From: Acinetobacter tjernbergiae DSM 14971 = CIP 107465
GTDB lineage: Bacteria; Pseudomonadota; Gammaproteobacteria; Pseudomonadales; Moraxellaceae
Assembly: GCF_000374425.1 (NCBI RefSeq)
Contig: NZ_KB894368.1
Location: forward strand, 33,505 to 97,504
Reading direction: 5' to 3'
DNA length: 64,000 bases
Part shown: positions 1 to 7,646 of the stretch, in pieces
Layout: each line of letters opens with the position of its first letter
Numbering within the stretch: position 1 is the stretch's first letter
Notes under the pieces: generated by a model
The model's input: the letters and a program-made list of their open reading frames with translations, nothing else
Database searches by the model: none
Told to the model about the DNA's origin: nothing
Translations under genes and position numbers: made by a program

Positions 1-1
1 A

Positions 2-292
2 GTGGCTGCGGGTTCGGTCATTCGTTGCCGTCCTGTAGGCAAACTAAATATGGAAGATGATGGTGGTATCGATGCGAAATTAATCGCAGTTCCACATGAG
101 AAATTGTCTCCACTTTACAATGACATTCAAGAATATACTGATCTTCCAAAATTGTTGATCAGCCAAGTTGAACATTTCTTCTTACACTACAAAGATTTAG
201 AGCCTGGAAAATGGGTGAAATTGAGTGGTTGGGAAGGTGCTGATGTTGCGAAAGCAGAAGTATTAAAAGCAATCGAAGCTGCTAAGAAGTAA
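2..292 (+). CDS. ppa: Inorganic pyrophosphatase, C-terminal part (cut by window edge)
   Basis: The 96 visible residues match the C-terminal half of family I soluble inorganic pyrophosphatase, which hydrolyses cytoplasmic PPi to phosphate and so pulls biosynthetic reactions forward. The segment [13 protein letters not shown] followed by [15 protein letters not shown] is characteristic of the family; it contains the metal-binding acidic cluster EDDGGID. The later [10 protein letters not shown] segment also fits. The first GTG is an internal valine, not a start; the gene begins upstream of the window. It ends just before a strong terminator. Confidence 0.93.
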   Translation: MAAGSVIRCRPVGKLNMEDDGGIDAKLIAVPHEKLSPLYNDIQEYTDLPKLLISQVEHFFLHYKDLEPGKWVKLSGWEGADVAKAEVLKAIEAAKK

Positions 293-347
293 TTTTCTGA
301 GTAGATTCAGCTAGATTTTATGATTTAAAGTCTGGTTGATAAAAAAA

Positions 348-376
348 CCGCCATTCAATTGAATGGCGGTTTTTTT
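348..376. terminator. Bidirectional rho-independent terminator
   Basis: A perfect hairpin (CCGCCATTC / GAATGGCGG) is flanked by an A-run on the left and a T-run on the right. It therefore works in both directions, for ppa on the plus strand and for the porin gene on the minus strand. Confidence 0.9.
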
Positions 377-396
377 ATGAGTTGATCTAAATTGAA

Positions 397-1722
397 TTAG
401 AACAGTTTCACAGGAATATCAAGGAACAAACGCCATTCATTGGTTGAGCCAATAACATTGCTGACATATTGACCAGAAACATTATTATAGGTATCACTTG
501 AACGTAAGTAAGAATAGCGAACACGTAGGCTTGCATCTTTCAATGCACCTGTTTGAACAGTATATTTGACTTGGTTAAACAACTCATGTTCTTCGGCTTG
601 GTCAATGATTTTTGAGCGATCTGTTATTTTAGCGATATCAATATCCCAGCCATAAACAAATGCAGTTGTCCAGTTTAGACCAGGTAAACCGTGATTTTTA
701 AAGTTATAGTTATATTGTAGCCCGACAGATTTTTCATCATTACCATTAAAGTCACCTAAATAGGAATTAGGGACATAGATACTTTGTAAACCATCAGCAT
801 TATAGCCATAGTCATACCCAGTATTACCTGTGTTATCTTGATAAGAAAGCATGACGTTATGTACATCTTTGCCATAGCCCACTGAAACAGCCCAAATCGA
901 GTTTTTACGGTTTGCTAGATCATCTGTGGTATGTGAATCAGTGAGCGCATCTTTATCCCATTTTGTATGATAACCCATGGCATCAAGTGTTAAGGTGCTC
1001 TTGTCTTTTAAGCTTCGGGTAAAGTTTACATTGGCATAATGACGTTCTAATTTATCTTGAACGTCTAAGCCATAATACGATGAATTGAGTTGATCATTAA
1101 ATTTATATTTAGCACCCCAAACTACTGCACGATCAAGCCCTTGACCTGTCACATCTTTATCGGTACTAATTTGGTTTGACATTTGGTTTTTTGTGAACTT
1201 ACCTGCAACCACATTTAGATTTGGAATTTCATTACTTTCAACGAAAACACCTGTGTAATACTCAGGTACTAAACGGGCTTGATTACTTGCCATGACAGGA
1301 AGTGTTGATACCTGTGTACCATAAGTCACGGTTGTGTTGGAAATACGTGCTTTCACATTGGCACCACCACGAGCCCAATGATCATAAGCAAATCCACGAT
1401 CATCTACAGGAATCATTTGATTACCCGTATTATTATTCGCACCAAGTTTGAAAGATGCATCACCTACTACGCCAACACCAAAGCCAACAAGACCCTTTGT
1501 AAAGCCTGATTGAAGATCAAAAATGGCAGTTTGCGCTGTTGAGCTTGTATCATTTGTTAAACCGTCTTTTTTATCACGATTTAAAAAGCCTGTGCGGAAC
1601 AATACTGAACCATTTGCATCCTCAATAAAACCTTTAGCTTCGCTTTGTTCGCTTGCATATGTTGAGGAGATCAATGCGGCATTAATCAAAACCGCTAATG
1701 TTATTTTCTTTGCCTTTGGCAT
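397..1722 (-). CDS. OprD-family outer-membrane porin
   Basis: A 441-residue protein with an N-terminal signal peptide (KAKKITLAVLINAALISSTYA) followed by many alternating polar/aromatic beta-strands. It ends in a hydrophobic strand with a C-terminal Phe (RLFLDIPVKLF), as outer-membrane barrels do. The early segment GFIEDANGSVLFRTGFLNRD and the loop ARLVPEYYTGVFVESNEIPNL resemble OprD/Occ channels, which take up amino acids or small carboxylates. I chose ATG 1722 because ATGAGG lies just upstream; in-frame starts up to 1749 lack a better site. The gene is monocistronic, convergent with ppa, and faces a long A/T-rich upstream region. The substrate cannot be read from sequence. Confidence 0.8.
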   Translation of the reverse strand: MPKAKKITLAVLINAALISSTYASEQSEAKGFIEDANGSVLFRTGFLNRDKKDGLTNDTSSTAQTAIFDLQSGFTKGLVGFGVGVVGDASFKLGANNNTGNQMIPVDDRGFAYDHWARGGANVKARISNTTVTYGTQVSTLPVMASNQARLVPEYYTGVFVESNEIPNLNVVAGKFTKNQMSNQISTDKDVTGQGLDRAVVWGAKYKFNDQLNSSYYGLDVQDKLERHYANVNFTRSLKDKSTLTLDAMGYHTKWDKDALTDSHTTDDLANRKNSIWAVSVGYGKDVHNVMLSYQDNTGNTGYDYGYNADGLQSIYVPNSYLGDFNGNDEKSVGLQYNYNFKNHGLPGLNWTTAFVYGWDIDIAKITDRSKIIDQAEEHELFNQVKYTVQTGALKDASLRVRYSYLRSSDTYNNVSGQYVSNVIGSTNEWRLFLDIPVKLF

Positions 1723-2378
1723 AGGTAGCCTCATAATAAATAAAATCAATTTCGGTCAGAATCAAAATTTTGACCAATTGTATAAGTTATGCATAAAAAA
1801 GATAGATTTTTATTAAAATATTTTAATTAAATTTACACAAAATTAGGATAAGATTTTTTGTTTTTATTCCTGTATAAAAAATAGATAAATTAAAATTAAA
1901 TCAATGATATTTAATAAATAATTAATATCTTATTATTGTAATTAATATCGATTATTTTTTGATTATTTTTATGTAAAATATGTGACGATATTGAATAATT
2001 ATTTTTTAATTTAAATAGTTATTTACTAACTGGTTAAAAAGTGATTAATTTGAGTTTGCAAAAACTAACATCCCGATAAATGGTCGTTATTTTTGTGTGG
2101 AAAACATTCAAATCAGTACCTAAATTGGGTTATGCACTTTTGTTGGGCGGAACTTCTTCGTTCTTTTGATTGTAACTTAAAATAATCTCTGTCGTATGAT
2201 TGTTGATCATTCTATTTGCATTATTCTTGTGCGAAAAAATAATTTATCTAGCTTTGTGCTTAAAAATGGATCATAAATAGAGAGAAAGATGCAATAAAAA
2301 GCATTTTGTAATTATTTTTATTATAACTATGACGATTTTATGACATGAGCACTAGGTTTTATGGTGCTTCAGTTAAGT
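1723..2378. other. Long A/T-rich intergenic region between divergent porin genes
   Basis: About 650 bases without a credible gene, very A/T-rich between roughly 1790 and 2060. It must hold the promoter of the OprD-type porin (minus strand) and upstream activator sites for the TorF gene (plus strand). A half-site TGCAC occurs near 2133. An inverted pair AGCAC (2348-2352) / GTGCT (2364-2368) sits about 25 bases upstream of the sigma-54 element. Neither has canonical NtrC spacing. Confidence 0.5.
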
Positions 2379-2394
2379 TGGCATAGCATTTGCT
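2379..2394 (+). promoter_or_regulatory. Candidate sigma-54 (RpoN) promoter of TorF porin 1
   Basis: TGGCATAGCATTTGCT fits the sigma-54 consensus TGGCAYRNNNNTTGCW at every constrained position, with GG (-24) and GC (-12) correctly spaced. Transcription would start near 2405, giving a leader of about 53 bases before ATG 2458. The same element recurs before the paralogue at 3543. Confidence 0.75.
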
Positions 2395-2457
2395 TGTTAC
2401 ATTGTGATGCAACTTAAAACATAAATCAGTCGAATATCCATCATGGGGGAGATCAAT

Positions 2458-3270
2458 ATGATGAAATTTGCGTGTAAAGCGATCGCGTTAAGTATTTTTG
2501 CTGTGACTTCGACTTTTGCTATGGCAGAAGATAAACCTTCATTCTATGGCGTTACTGCATCGGGCAACGTATCAGCAGTAACGGATTACCGTTTTCGTGG
2601 TGTGACCCAGTCTTCAAACAACCCTGCGATTCAAGGTGGTTTTACTTTTTCACATACTTCAGGTGCATATTTAGCACTTTGGGGTTCAAGTGTTGACTTT
2701 GGTGTTCCAGGCGTTTCAACTGAAACGGATGCGACACTCGGATTTACAAATAGCTTTGATTTAACCGATAAAGTTAAACCGACTTATGATGTTGGTGTAA
2801 TTCATTATGGCTATATTGGTTCTAAATCTAATGCTGTTAATACATATAATGGTAAAAAGGGTTTAGCATTTACAGAAGTGTTTGGTAAACTTACTTTCCC
2901 TGAAACATTATTAGCTGGTGATGCTCTAAGCGTAGGTGTAAATTATTCACCTGATTATTGGGGCAGAACGGATGATTTTTGGTATTTTAACCTAGGTTAC
3001 TCGGCACCTATTGCTAGCACAGGTTTAACAGGTTTAGCATCTGTAGGATACAATAAGCTTAAAAATAAAGACTCTTTAAGTGTTGTTGCTGGCGGTCCTG
3101 GTAAAGATGATAATTATGTCGATTATAAAGTTGGCGTGAACTATAACTTACTTGGTATTCTTGCTGAAGTTGATGTGGTTGGTACAAATGTAAGTACTTC
3201 AGGTATGAGTGATAATGCGAAGAAACCGTATGACACAGGTGTGTTATTTAGTTTAACGAAAACATTTTAA
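2458..3270 (+). CDS. TorF family putative porin (paralogue 1)
   Basis: A 270-residue outer-membrane protein of the TorF / Gcw_chp (TIGR02001) family. The signal peptide is MMKFACKAIALSIFAVTSTFAMA with cleavage before EDKP. The family signature follows: SGNVSAVTDYRFRGVTQSSNNPAIQGG, then repeated barrel strands ending SLTKTF with terminal Phe. The start at ATG 2458 follows GGGGGAG with 6-base spacing; an upstream ATG at 2443 overlaps that ribosome site and is unlikely. Members often lie beside glnK-amtB and are thought to be nitrogen-related porins; substrate unknown. It is followed by its own terminator and a paralogue with a similar leader. Confidence 0.85.
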   Translation: MMKFACKAIALSIFAVTSTFAMAEDKPSFYGVTASGNVSAVTDYRFRGVTQSSNNPAIQGGFTFSHTSGAYLALWGSSVDFGVPGVSTETDATLGFTNSFDLTDKVKPTYDVGVIHYGYIGSKSNAVNTYNGKKGLAFTEVFGKLTFPETLLAGDALSVGVNYSPDYWGRTDDFWYFNLGYSAPIASTGLTGLASVGYNKLKNKDSLSVVAGGPGKDDNYVDYKVGVNYNLLGILAEVDVVGTNVSTSGMSDNAKKPYDTGVLFSLTKTF

Positions 3271-3289
3271 TTCCCAAGCGGAATAGAAA

Positions 3290-3315
3290 AAAGCCAGCAG
3301 ACATGCTGGCTTTTT
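3290..3315 (+). terminator. Rho-independent terminator after TorF porin 1
   Basis: Hairpin AGCCAGCA / TGCTGGCT with a four-base loop followed by TTTTTG. It separates the two TorF genes into independent transcripts. Confidence 0.85.
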
Positions 3316-3542
3316 GTTTTTCTATTAAAATAAAGGATGGTTAATAGTATTTTGAGATATCAAAAAATAAATTTTAGGAAAACTGTTTTTATGCCCCAAT
3401 ATTTTTCTTTTACTTAATTTGGTTGCACTATTAAGATAAATTTATTTTCATAAATATAAATATGAAAAATAAATTCATATTTAAAGTTTCCTATGTGATT
3501 GTTATCCAATGTTTTATTTTAAATTTTTTGTTTTTTTATTAT
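3316..3542. other. A/T-rich spacer with overlapping palindromes upstream of TorF porin 2
   Basis: Part of the 354-base gap between the two TorF genes. It contains a near-perfect inverted repeat (arms 3438-3453 and 3461-3475). Overlapping this is a perfect 9-base repeat, AAATATGAA (3458-3466) / TTCATATTT (3474-3482). A TGCAC half-site occurs near 3424. These are candidate operator or activator sites for the downstream sigma-54 element. No gene is seen. Confidence 0.5.
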
Positions 3543-3558
3543 TGGCATGCCATTTGCT
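3543..3558 (+). promoter_or_regulatory. Candidate sigma-54 (RpoN) promoter of TorF porin 2
   Basis: TGGCATGCCATTTGCT fits TGGCAYRNNNNTTGCW at every constrained position. It lies 82 bases before ATG 3625, the same arrangement as at paralogue 1 (79 bases). Predicted start of transcription is near 3569. Confidence 0.75.
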
Positions 3559-3624
3559 AATTATACAATGCTGTAATTTAAAACATAAACCGTTTGAATA
3601 TCTAAAATATAGGGGAAGCTCAAT

Positions 3625-4413
3625 ATGGTGAAATCTGTATGTAAAATGATTGTTTTAGGGGCGCTTGCTGTCACATCAACATTTATAATGGCAGAAGATA
3701 ATACGCTGCCATTTCCAGGAACGATTACAGGCAATGTAAACGTAGTATCTAGTTATAATCTACGTGGTATGACAAATTCGCCTGAAAGTGATACACCTGC
3801 AGTTCAAGGTGGACTTGATTATACGCATGATAGTGGATTCTATTTAGGGTATTGGTTTTCAACCTTGACTGCTGCTTATGCAGATTTTAATACGTCACCA
3901 ACAAATATTAAGGAAGATAAAAAATCATTCGAAAATGATTTCTATGCTGGATATAAAGGCAAAATTACGGATGATTTGGGTTATCAGATTGGTGGTACAG
4001 TTTATTACTATTATCCGGGTTGGGAGTCGACAGGCTATGAAACAATTTTGGGTTTGAATTATAAAGATGTCAGTATTACAGCTCAGACACTATTAAATAA
4101 TGTGACCTTTGGTAATAAAGGTGATACCTATTTTTTAGCAACTTATGCACCTAAATTAGCAGGTGGTTTTACAGGTAAAGTGCAAGTTGCAGCATATTAT
4201 TATGGTGATGATGATGAGTATTTAGCCTACCAAGCAAAAGCTGGTGATGTAACCAAAACAGATTTTGCATTTAGACATGCAACATTAGGTTTATCTCATC
4301 CTTTAGGTGCAACAGGTGCAACTTGGAGTCTAGATTACATTTTTGGGGGGTATACCCGTGATGAAGCAAAGCAAAAAAATAAAGTGGTTCTAGGTTTAGG
4401 TTACGCTTTTTAA
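3625..4413 (+). CDS. TorF family putative porin (paralogue 2)
   Basis: A 262-residue paralogue of the preceding gene. The signal peptide is nearly superimposable (VTSTFIMAEDN against VTSTFAMAEDK), and the signature TGNVNVVSSYNLRGMTNS ... PAVQGGLDYTHDSGFYLGYW follows. The rest has diverged but keeps barrel-type strands and a terminal Phe. GGGGAAG precedes the ATG. The upstream DNA is also related to that of paralogue 1 (AAAACATAAA, GAATATC, AGCTCAATATG), so the duplication included the promoter. Likely role: outer-membrane uptake under nitrogen control, inferred from the promoter and nearby glnK-amtB. Confidence 0.83.
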   Translation: MVKSVCKMIVLGALAVTSTFIMAEDNTLPFPGTITGNVNVVSSYNLRGMTNSPESDTPAVQGGLDYTHDSGFYLGYWFSTLTAAYADFNTSPTNIKEDKKSFENDFYAGYKGKITDDLGYQIGGTVYYYYPGWESTGYETILGLNYKDVSITAQTLLNNVTFGNKGDTYFLATYAPKLAGGFTGKVQVAAYYYGDDDEYLAYQAKAGDVTKTDFAFRHATLGLSHPLGATGATWSLDYIFGGYTRDEAKQKNKVVLGLGYAF

Positions 4414-4433
4414 GTTTAAAATATTTTCTGTAT

Positions 4434-4457
4434 GGCTGAGCAATAGCTCAGCCTTTT
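4434..4457. terminator. Terminator after TorF porin 2
   Basis: Perfect hairpin GGCTGAGC / GCTCAGCC with an AATA loop, then TTTT. It abuts the stop codon of the convergent disrupted gene. Confidence 0.8.
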
Positions 4458-5160
4458 ATACTTCTTCTTGAGTGAAAATGAATTTATCACCAAAATCATC
4501 TTCAATATTTATCAAACTGTATTCTTTACCATTTTTAATTGCACGATAACCTCTTAGAAAAACATCTGTGCCTACACCCCAGCATCGTTTATCAGTACTG
4601 ACCATGATTGCACCATTTGGATACATCTGTTGCACAGGACCATCAAACATAAATCCATACGGAATATAAAGTGCTTTATGTACTTCCTCCTTATGAACTT
4701 CCATAAAGAACGGATTATTTTGATCAATCGGCTTCGAATCTCGTAATACGCTTGATGCACGTTTATTATAAAAATCAATGAGATTTAGTTCATTCTTGGC
4801 ATAAACCAAGAGTGCTTTGATGCTTTGCAAGTTTAAGGTTTTATTCTGCCCCAATAAAGCATTATATTTTTCAAGCAGTAACGAAGCCTGAGATTGGGTA
4901 ATGTCATTAATGATAATACAGTCCTCGCCATTTCCAAGCGCAGCTTGTCATGCTGAGTCAACACCATTATAAAAAACGATGCCTCTACCTCGTTTAATTT
5001 GTTGACCTGCATGTCGACTTTGTTTCGGAAAGATAAGTGCTTCGCCGCCATGTAAGAGTGCAGGGACAAAAATAATAAAACGTTGAGTCCGATTGACAAC
5101 TTTAAGCCCATGTTGAAAGTCACTTGGCTTTAGCTTTAATAAGGGTAATTGCTGATTCAT
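4456..5160 (-). pseudogene. Unrecognised protein gene interrupted by one in-frame TGA
   Basis: Reading from ATG 5160, a 70-residue frame (MNQQLPLLKLKPSDFQHGLK...) stops at TGA 4950-4948. The same frame then continues uninterrupted for about 164 codons (QAALGNGEDCIIINDI ... FTQEEV) to TAA at 4456. No frame change is needed, so a single base change (probably TGG to TGA, since ...DSAWQAAL... reads naturally) would explain it. The intact protein would be about 234 residues and soluble, with no signal peptide; I do not recognise the family. It lies directly downstream of comM on the same strand. Readthrough, a sequencing error or recent inactivation are all possible. Confidence 0.7.
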
Positions 5161-5189
5161 CTTATTTTTTCTATTTTTAGTCCGTTAAT

Positions 5190-6668
5190 TTATCCTCGAT
5201 AGGATAATGCTTCGGTTAAATGACTGCTCAAAATTGGATCACTTTCGGCTAGATCGGCGATTGTCCGTGCAACGCGTAAGACCCGATGGTAGGCACGCGC
5301 AGAAAGATTTAAGCGTTGTTGTGCCATTTCAATAATTTTGACTGAATCTTGATCTAAAAGTGCATGCTTTTCCAACAACTTTGGAGAAAGAGCTTGATTT
5401 AAACACTGCTGTCGTTGGATTTGCTTCTCGTAAGCGCTAATGACACGTTGTCGTACAATTTCAGAGTTTTCAGTAACTGTGTGGTCTTGTAATTCTTTGG
5501 CTTGTAAGGGAGGTACATCAATATGTAAATCAATACGATCCAGTAGCGGCCCAGAGATACGATTTTGATAACGTTGAATACTTTCAGGTGAACATTGGCA
5601 GCGACTATCACGATTAAATGCATAACCACAAGGGCATGGGTTCATTGCAGCAATAAATTGAAAATTTGCAGGAAACGTCATTTGTCTGGCAGCGCGAGAA
5701 ATAACAATTTCTTTTGACTCAAGTGGTTGTCTGAGAACCTCAAGTACTTTGCGATCAAACTCAGGGAGCTCATCTAAAAATAAGACGCCTAAATGTGCAA
5801 GCGTAATTTCCCCCGGTTTTGGTTGTGAACCACCTCCAACCAAGGCAATTGCTGATGCTGTATGGTGTGGAGCACGGAAGGGGCGTTGTCCAAAGGTGTG
5901 TTGAGCATTCGCAACCGAATAGATACTAGCAACTTCTAAATTTTCTTGCGCATTTAATGGCGGTAAAATCGAAGGGAGTCGAGACGCAAGTAAGGTTTTA
6001 CCTGTACCCGGTGGGCCTTTAAAAAGTAAAGAATGCCCACCAGCCGCCGCAATTTCTAATGCACGACGAGGGCGCAATTGACCTTTGACATCAGCGAGAT
6101 CGAATTGATAATAAGAAGATGCTGTATTTTCTCGTTTTGGTGAAGCTTTGATTTGAGAACTGCCCAAAAAGTGTGCGCATACTTCTTGCAAATGTTGTGC
6201 GCCATAAACCTCAAAATTTGGAAGTTGATTTGCTTCCTCTAGATTAGCTGTAGGAACTAATAAGCGATGTTGGGCATGTTGACAAGCCATCGCAATTGGT
6301 AATATGCCTGAAACAGGGCGTAAATGTCCATCAAGTGCAAGTTCACCAATTAATTCAAACCCTTCAGTGCAGTTTTCAGGTAATTGACCTGATGCAATCA
6401 AAATCCCAAGTGCAATTGGCAAGTCTAATCTAGAGCCATCTTTGGGAAGATCTGCGGGTGCTAAATTTATCGTTAAACGTTTGGTTGGAAACAAGAAACC
6501 ACTATTAATAATTGCAGATCGAACACGATCTTTACTTTCCCTGACGGCAGCCTCTGCTAGACCTACAATGGTTAAGGAGGGGAGACCTGAGCTGATGTGA
6601 ACTTCAACTTCGATTTGGGGAGCATGAAGCCCCAATAAGCCCCTTGTATAAACTTTTGCGAAAGACAT
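5190..6668 (-). CDS. comM: Competence-associated Mg-chelatase-like AAA+ ATPase ComM (YifB family)
   Basis: A 492-residue protein with the full ComM architecture. An N-terminal chelatase-associated domain (about 1-150, starting MSFAKVYTRGLLGL) comes first. An AAA+ core follows, with Walker A GPPGTGKT (about residue 217), Walker B LFLDELPEF, and the Cys-rich stretch PCPCGYAFNRDSRCQCSP. A C-terminal lid containing LSARAYHRVLRVARTIADL closes the protein. ComM is a hexameric helicase that promotes branch migration during natural transformation. The gene is uninterrupted. In A. baumannii, comM is the usual target of AbaR resistance islands; here it is unoccupied. An ACCGC motif (minus strand) lies at 5964-5960. 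Confidence 0.95.
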   Translation of the reverse strand: MSFAKVYTRGLLGLHAPQIEVEVHISSGLPSLTIVGLAEAAVRESKDRVRSAIINSGFLFPTKRLTINLAPADLPKDGSRLDLPIALGILIASGQLPENCTEGFELIGELALDGHLRPVSGILPIAMACQHAQHRLLVPTANLEEANQLPNFEVYGAQHLQEVCAHFLGSSQIKASPKRENTASSYYQFDLADVKGQLRPRRALEIAAAGGHSLLFKGPPGTGKTLLASRLPSILPPLNAQENLEVASIYSVANAQHTFGQRPFRAPHHTASAIALVGGGSQPKPGEITLAHLGVLFLDELPEFDRKVLEVLRQPLESKEIVISRAARQMTFPANFQFIAAMNPCPCGYAFNRDSRCQCSPESIQRYQNRISGPLLDRIDLHIDVPPLQAKELQDHTVTENSEIVRQRVISAYEKQIQRQQCLNQALSPKLLEKHALLDQDSVKIIEMAQQRLNLSARAYHRVLRVARTIADLAESDPILSSHLTEALSYRG

Positions 6669-6736
6669 TTTATTATTGTTCCATCATGGTGCTTTATTTT
6701 TAATCATTTTTGTTGGTTATTGCGCTAAACTGGTGC

Positions 6737-6964
6737 TTATTTCTGATCTTGCACCATTTTTTCTAGGGTGCTCATTTGTTGTTGTAACGCAGTGAGGCGT
6801 TGGTTGGCTAAGTTGAGTGCAGTTTTTTGGCGTTCCAACTCTTGTTTGGAAACTAAATCTAATTTTTCGATACTTTCATTGAGTAACGCACGTAAGTTTT
6901 TTTCTAAATCTTTTTTAGGTTGGTCAACTTGTTCCAAAATAGCTTGTAAAAGAGTTTCAATCAT
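6737..6964 (-). CDS. ubiK: Ubiquinone biosynthesis accessory factor UbiK (BMFP family)
   Basis: A 75-residue protein, MIETLLQAILEQVDQPKKDL..., with a C-terminal coiled coil (about 40-72; LANQRLTALQQQMSTLEKMVQ). This is the typical size and layout of the YqiC/UbiK family, which helps assemble the aerobic ubiquinone-synthesis complex with UbiJ and associates with membranes. It lies 68 bases upstream of comM on the same strand and diverges from glnK. Confidence 0.85.
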   Translation of the reverse strand: MIETLLQAILEQVDQPKKDLEKNLRALLNESIEKLDLVSKQELERQKTALNLANQRLTALQQQMSTLEKMVQDQK

Positions 6965-7050
6965 AAAGCGCTCAATAGGTTATATGTATTTGTTGCTCAG
7001 TGTATCATTGCTTTTAGCAATCCCATAGCCCTGTTCAAAACAACGGCAAT

Positions 7051-7068
7051 CTCAATGTTTAAATTGAG
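7051..7068. repeat. Palindrome in the ubiK-glnK divergent region
   Basis: CTCAAT GTTTAA ATTGAG, perfect 6-base arms, in the intergenic region between divergent ubiK and glnK. A possible operator; nothing identifies its ligand. Confidence 0.3.
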
Positions 7069-7181
7069 CTAAACCTTAGCAAATGAAACTTATTTTCGAT
7101 TGACTATCTACATCTTCAAGCCCAAATAGGTTATAAAGAAAGCTCATTTTGCATATTCAAAAACCCCCAACCTTTGAATAT

Positions 7182-7197
7182 TGGCATGAAAATTGAA
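7182..7197 (+). promoter_or_regulatory. Possible sigma-54 promoter of glnK-amtB (imperfect)
   Basis: TGGCATGAAAATTGAA keeps the -24 block TGGCAYR and the spacing of a sigma-54 promoter, but the -12 block reads TTGAA instead of TTGCW. A perfect inverted repeat TATTCAAA (7154-7161) / TTTGAATA (7173-7180) abuts it upstream. Sigma-54/NtrC control of glnK-amtB is the rule in related bacteria, which supports the assignment. The start would lie near 7208, 33 bases before glnK. Confidence 0.5.
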
Positions 7198-7216
7198 CAT
7201 AAAACCTTACTGGTGA

Positions 7217-7579
<363 letters not shown>

Positions 7580-7646
7580 ATTGGCACAAAGTTTGCTGAG
7601 TTAGAATTAAGAGAAATAGCTCACAAAATAAGGTTGGGGGACACGA

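Noticed and set aside
2346..2370. Canonical NtrC enhancer site (GCAC-N7-GTGC) before TorF porin 1
   Set aside because: AGCAC/GTGCT halves are present, but separated by 11 bases rather than seven, so I do not call it a site.
4948..4950. In-frame TGA as a selenocysteine codon
   Set aside because: No selenocysteine insertion hairpin is apparent right after the codon, no redox motif surrounds it, and the context reads naturally with Trp. A nonsense mutation is simpler.
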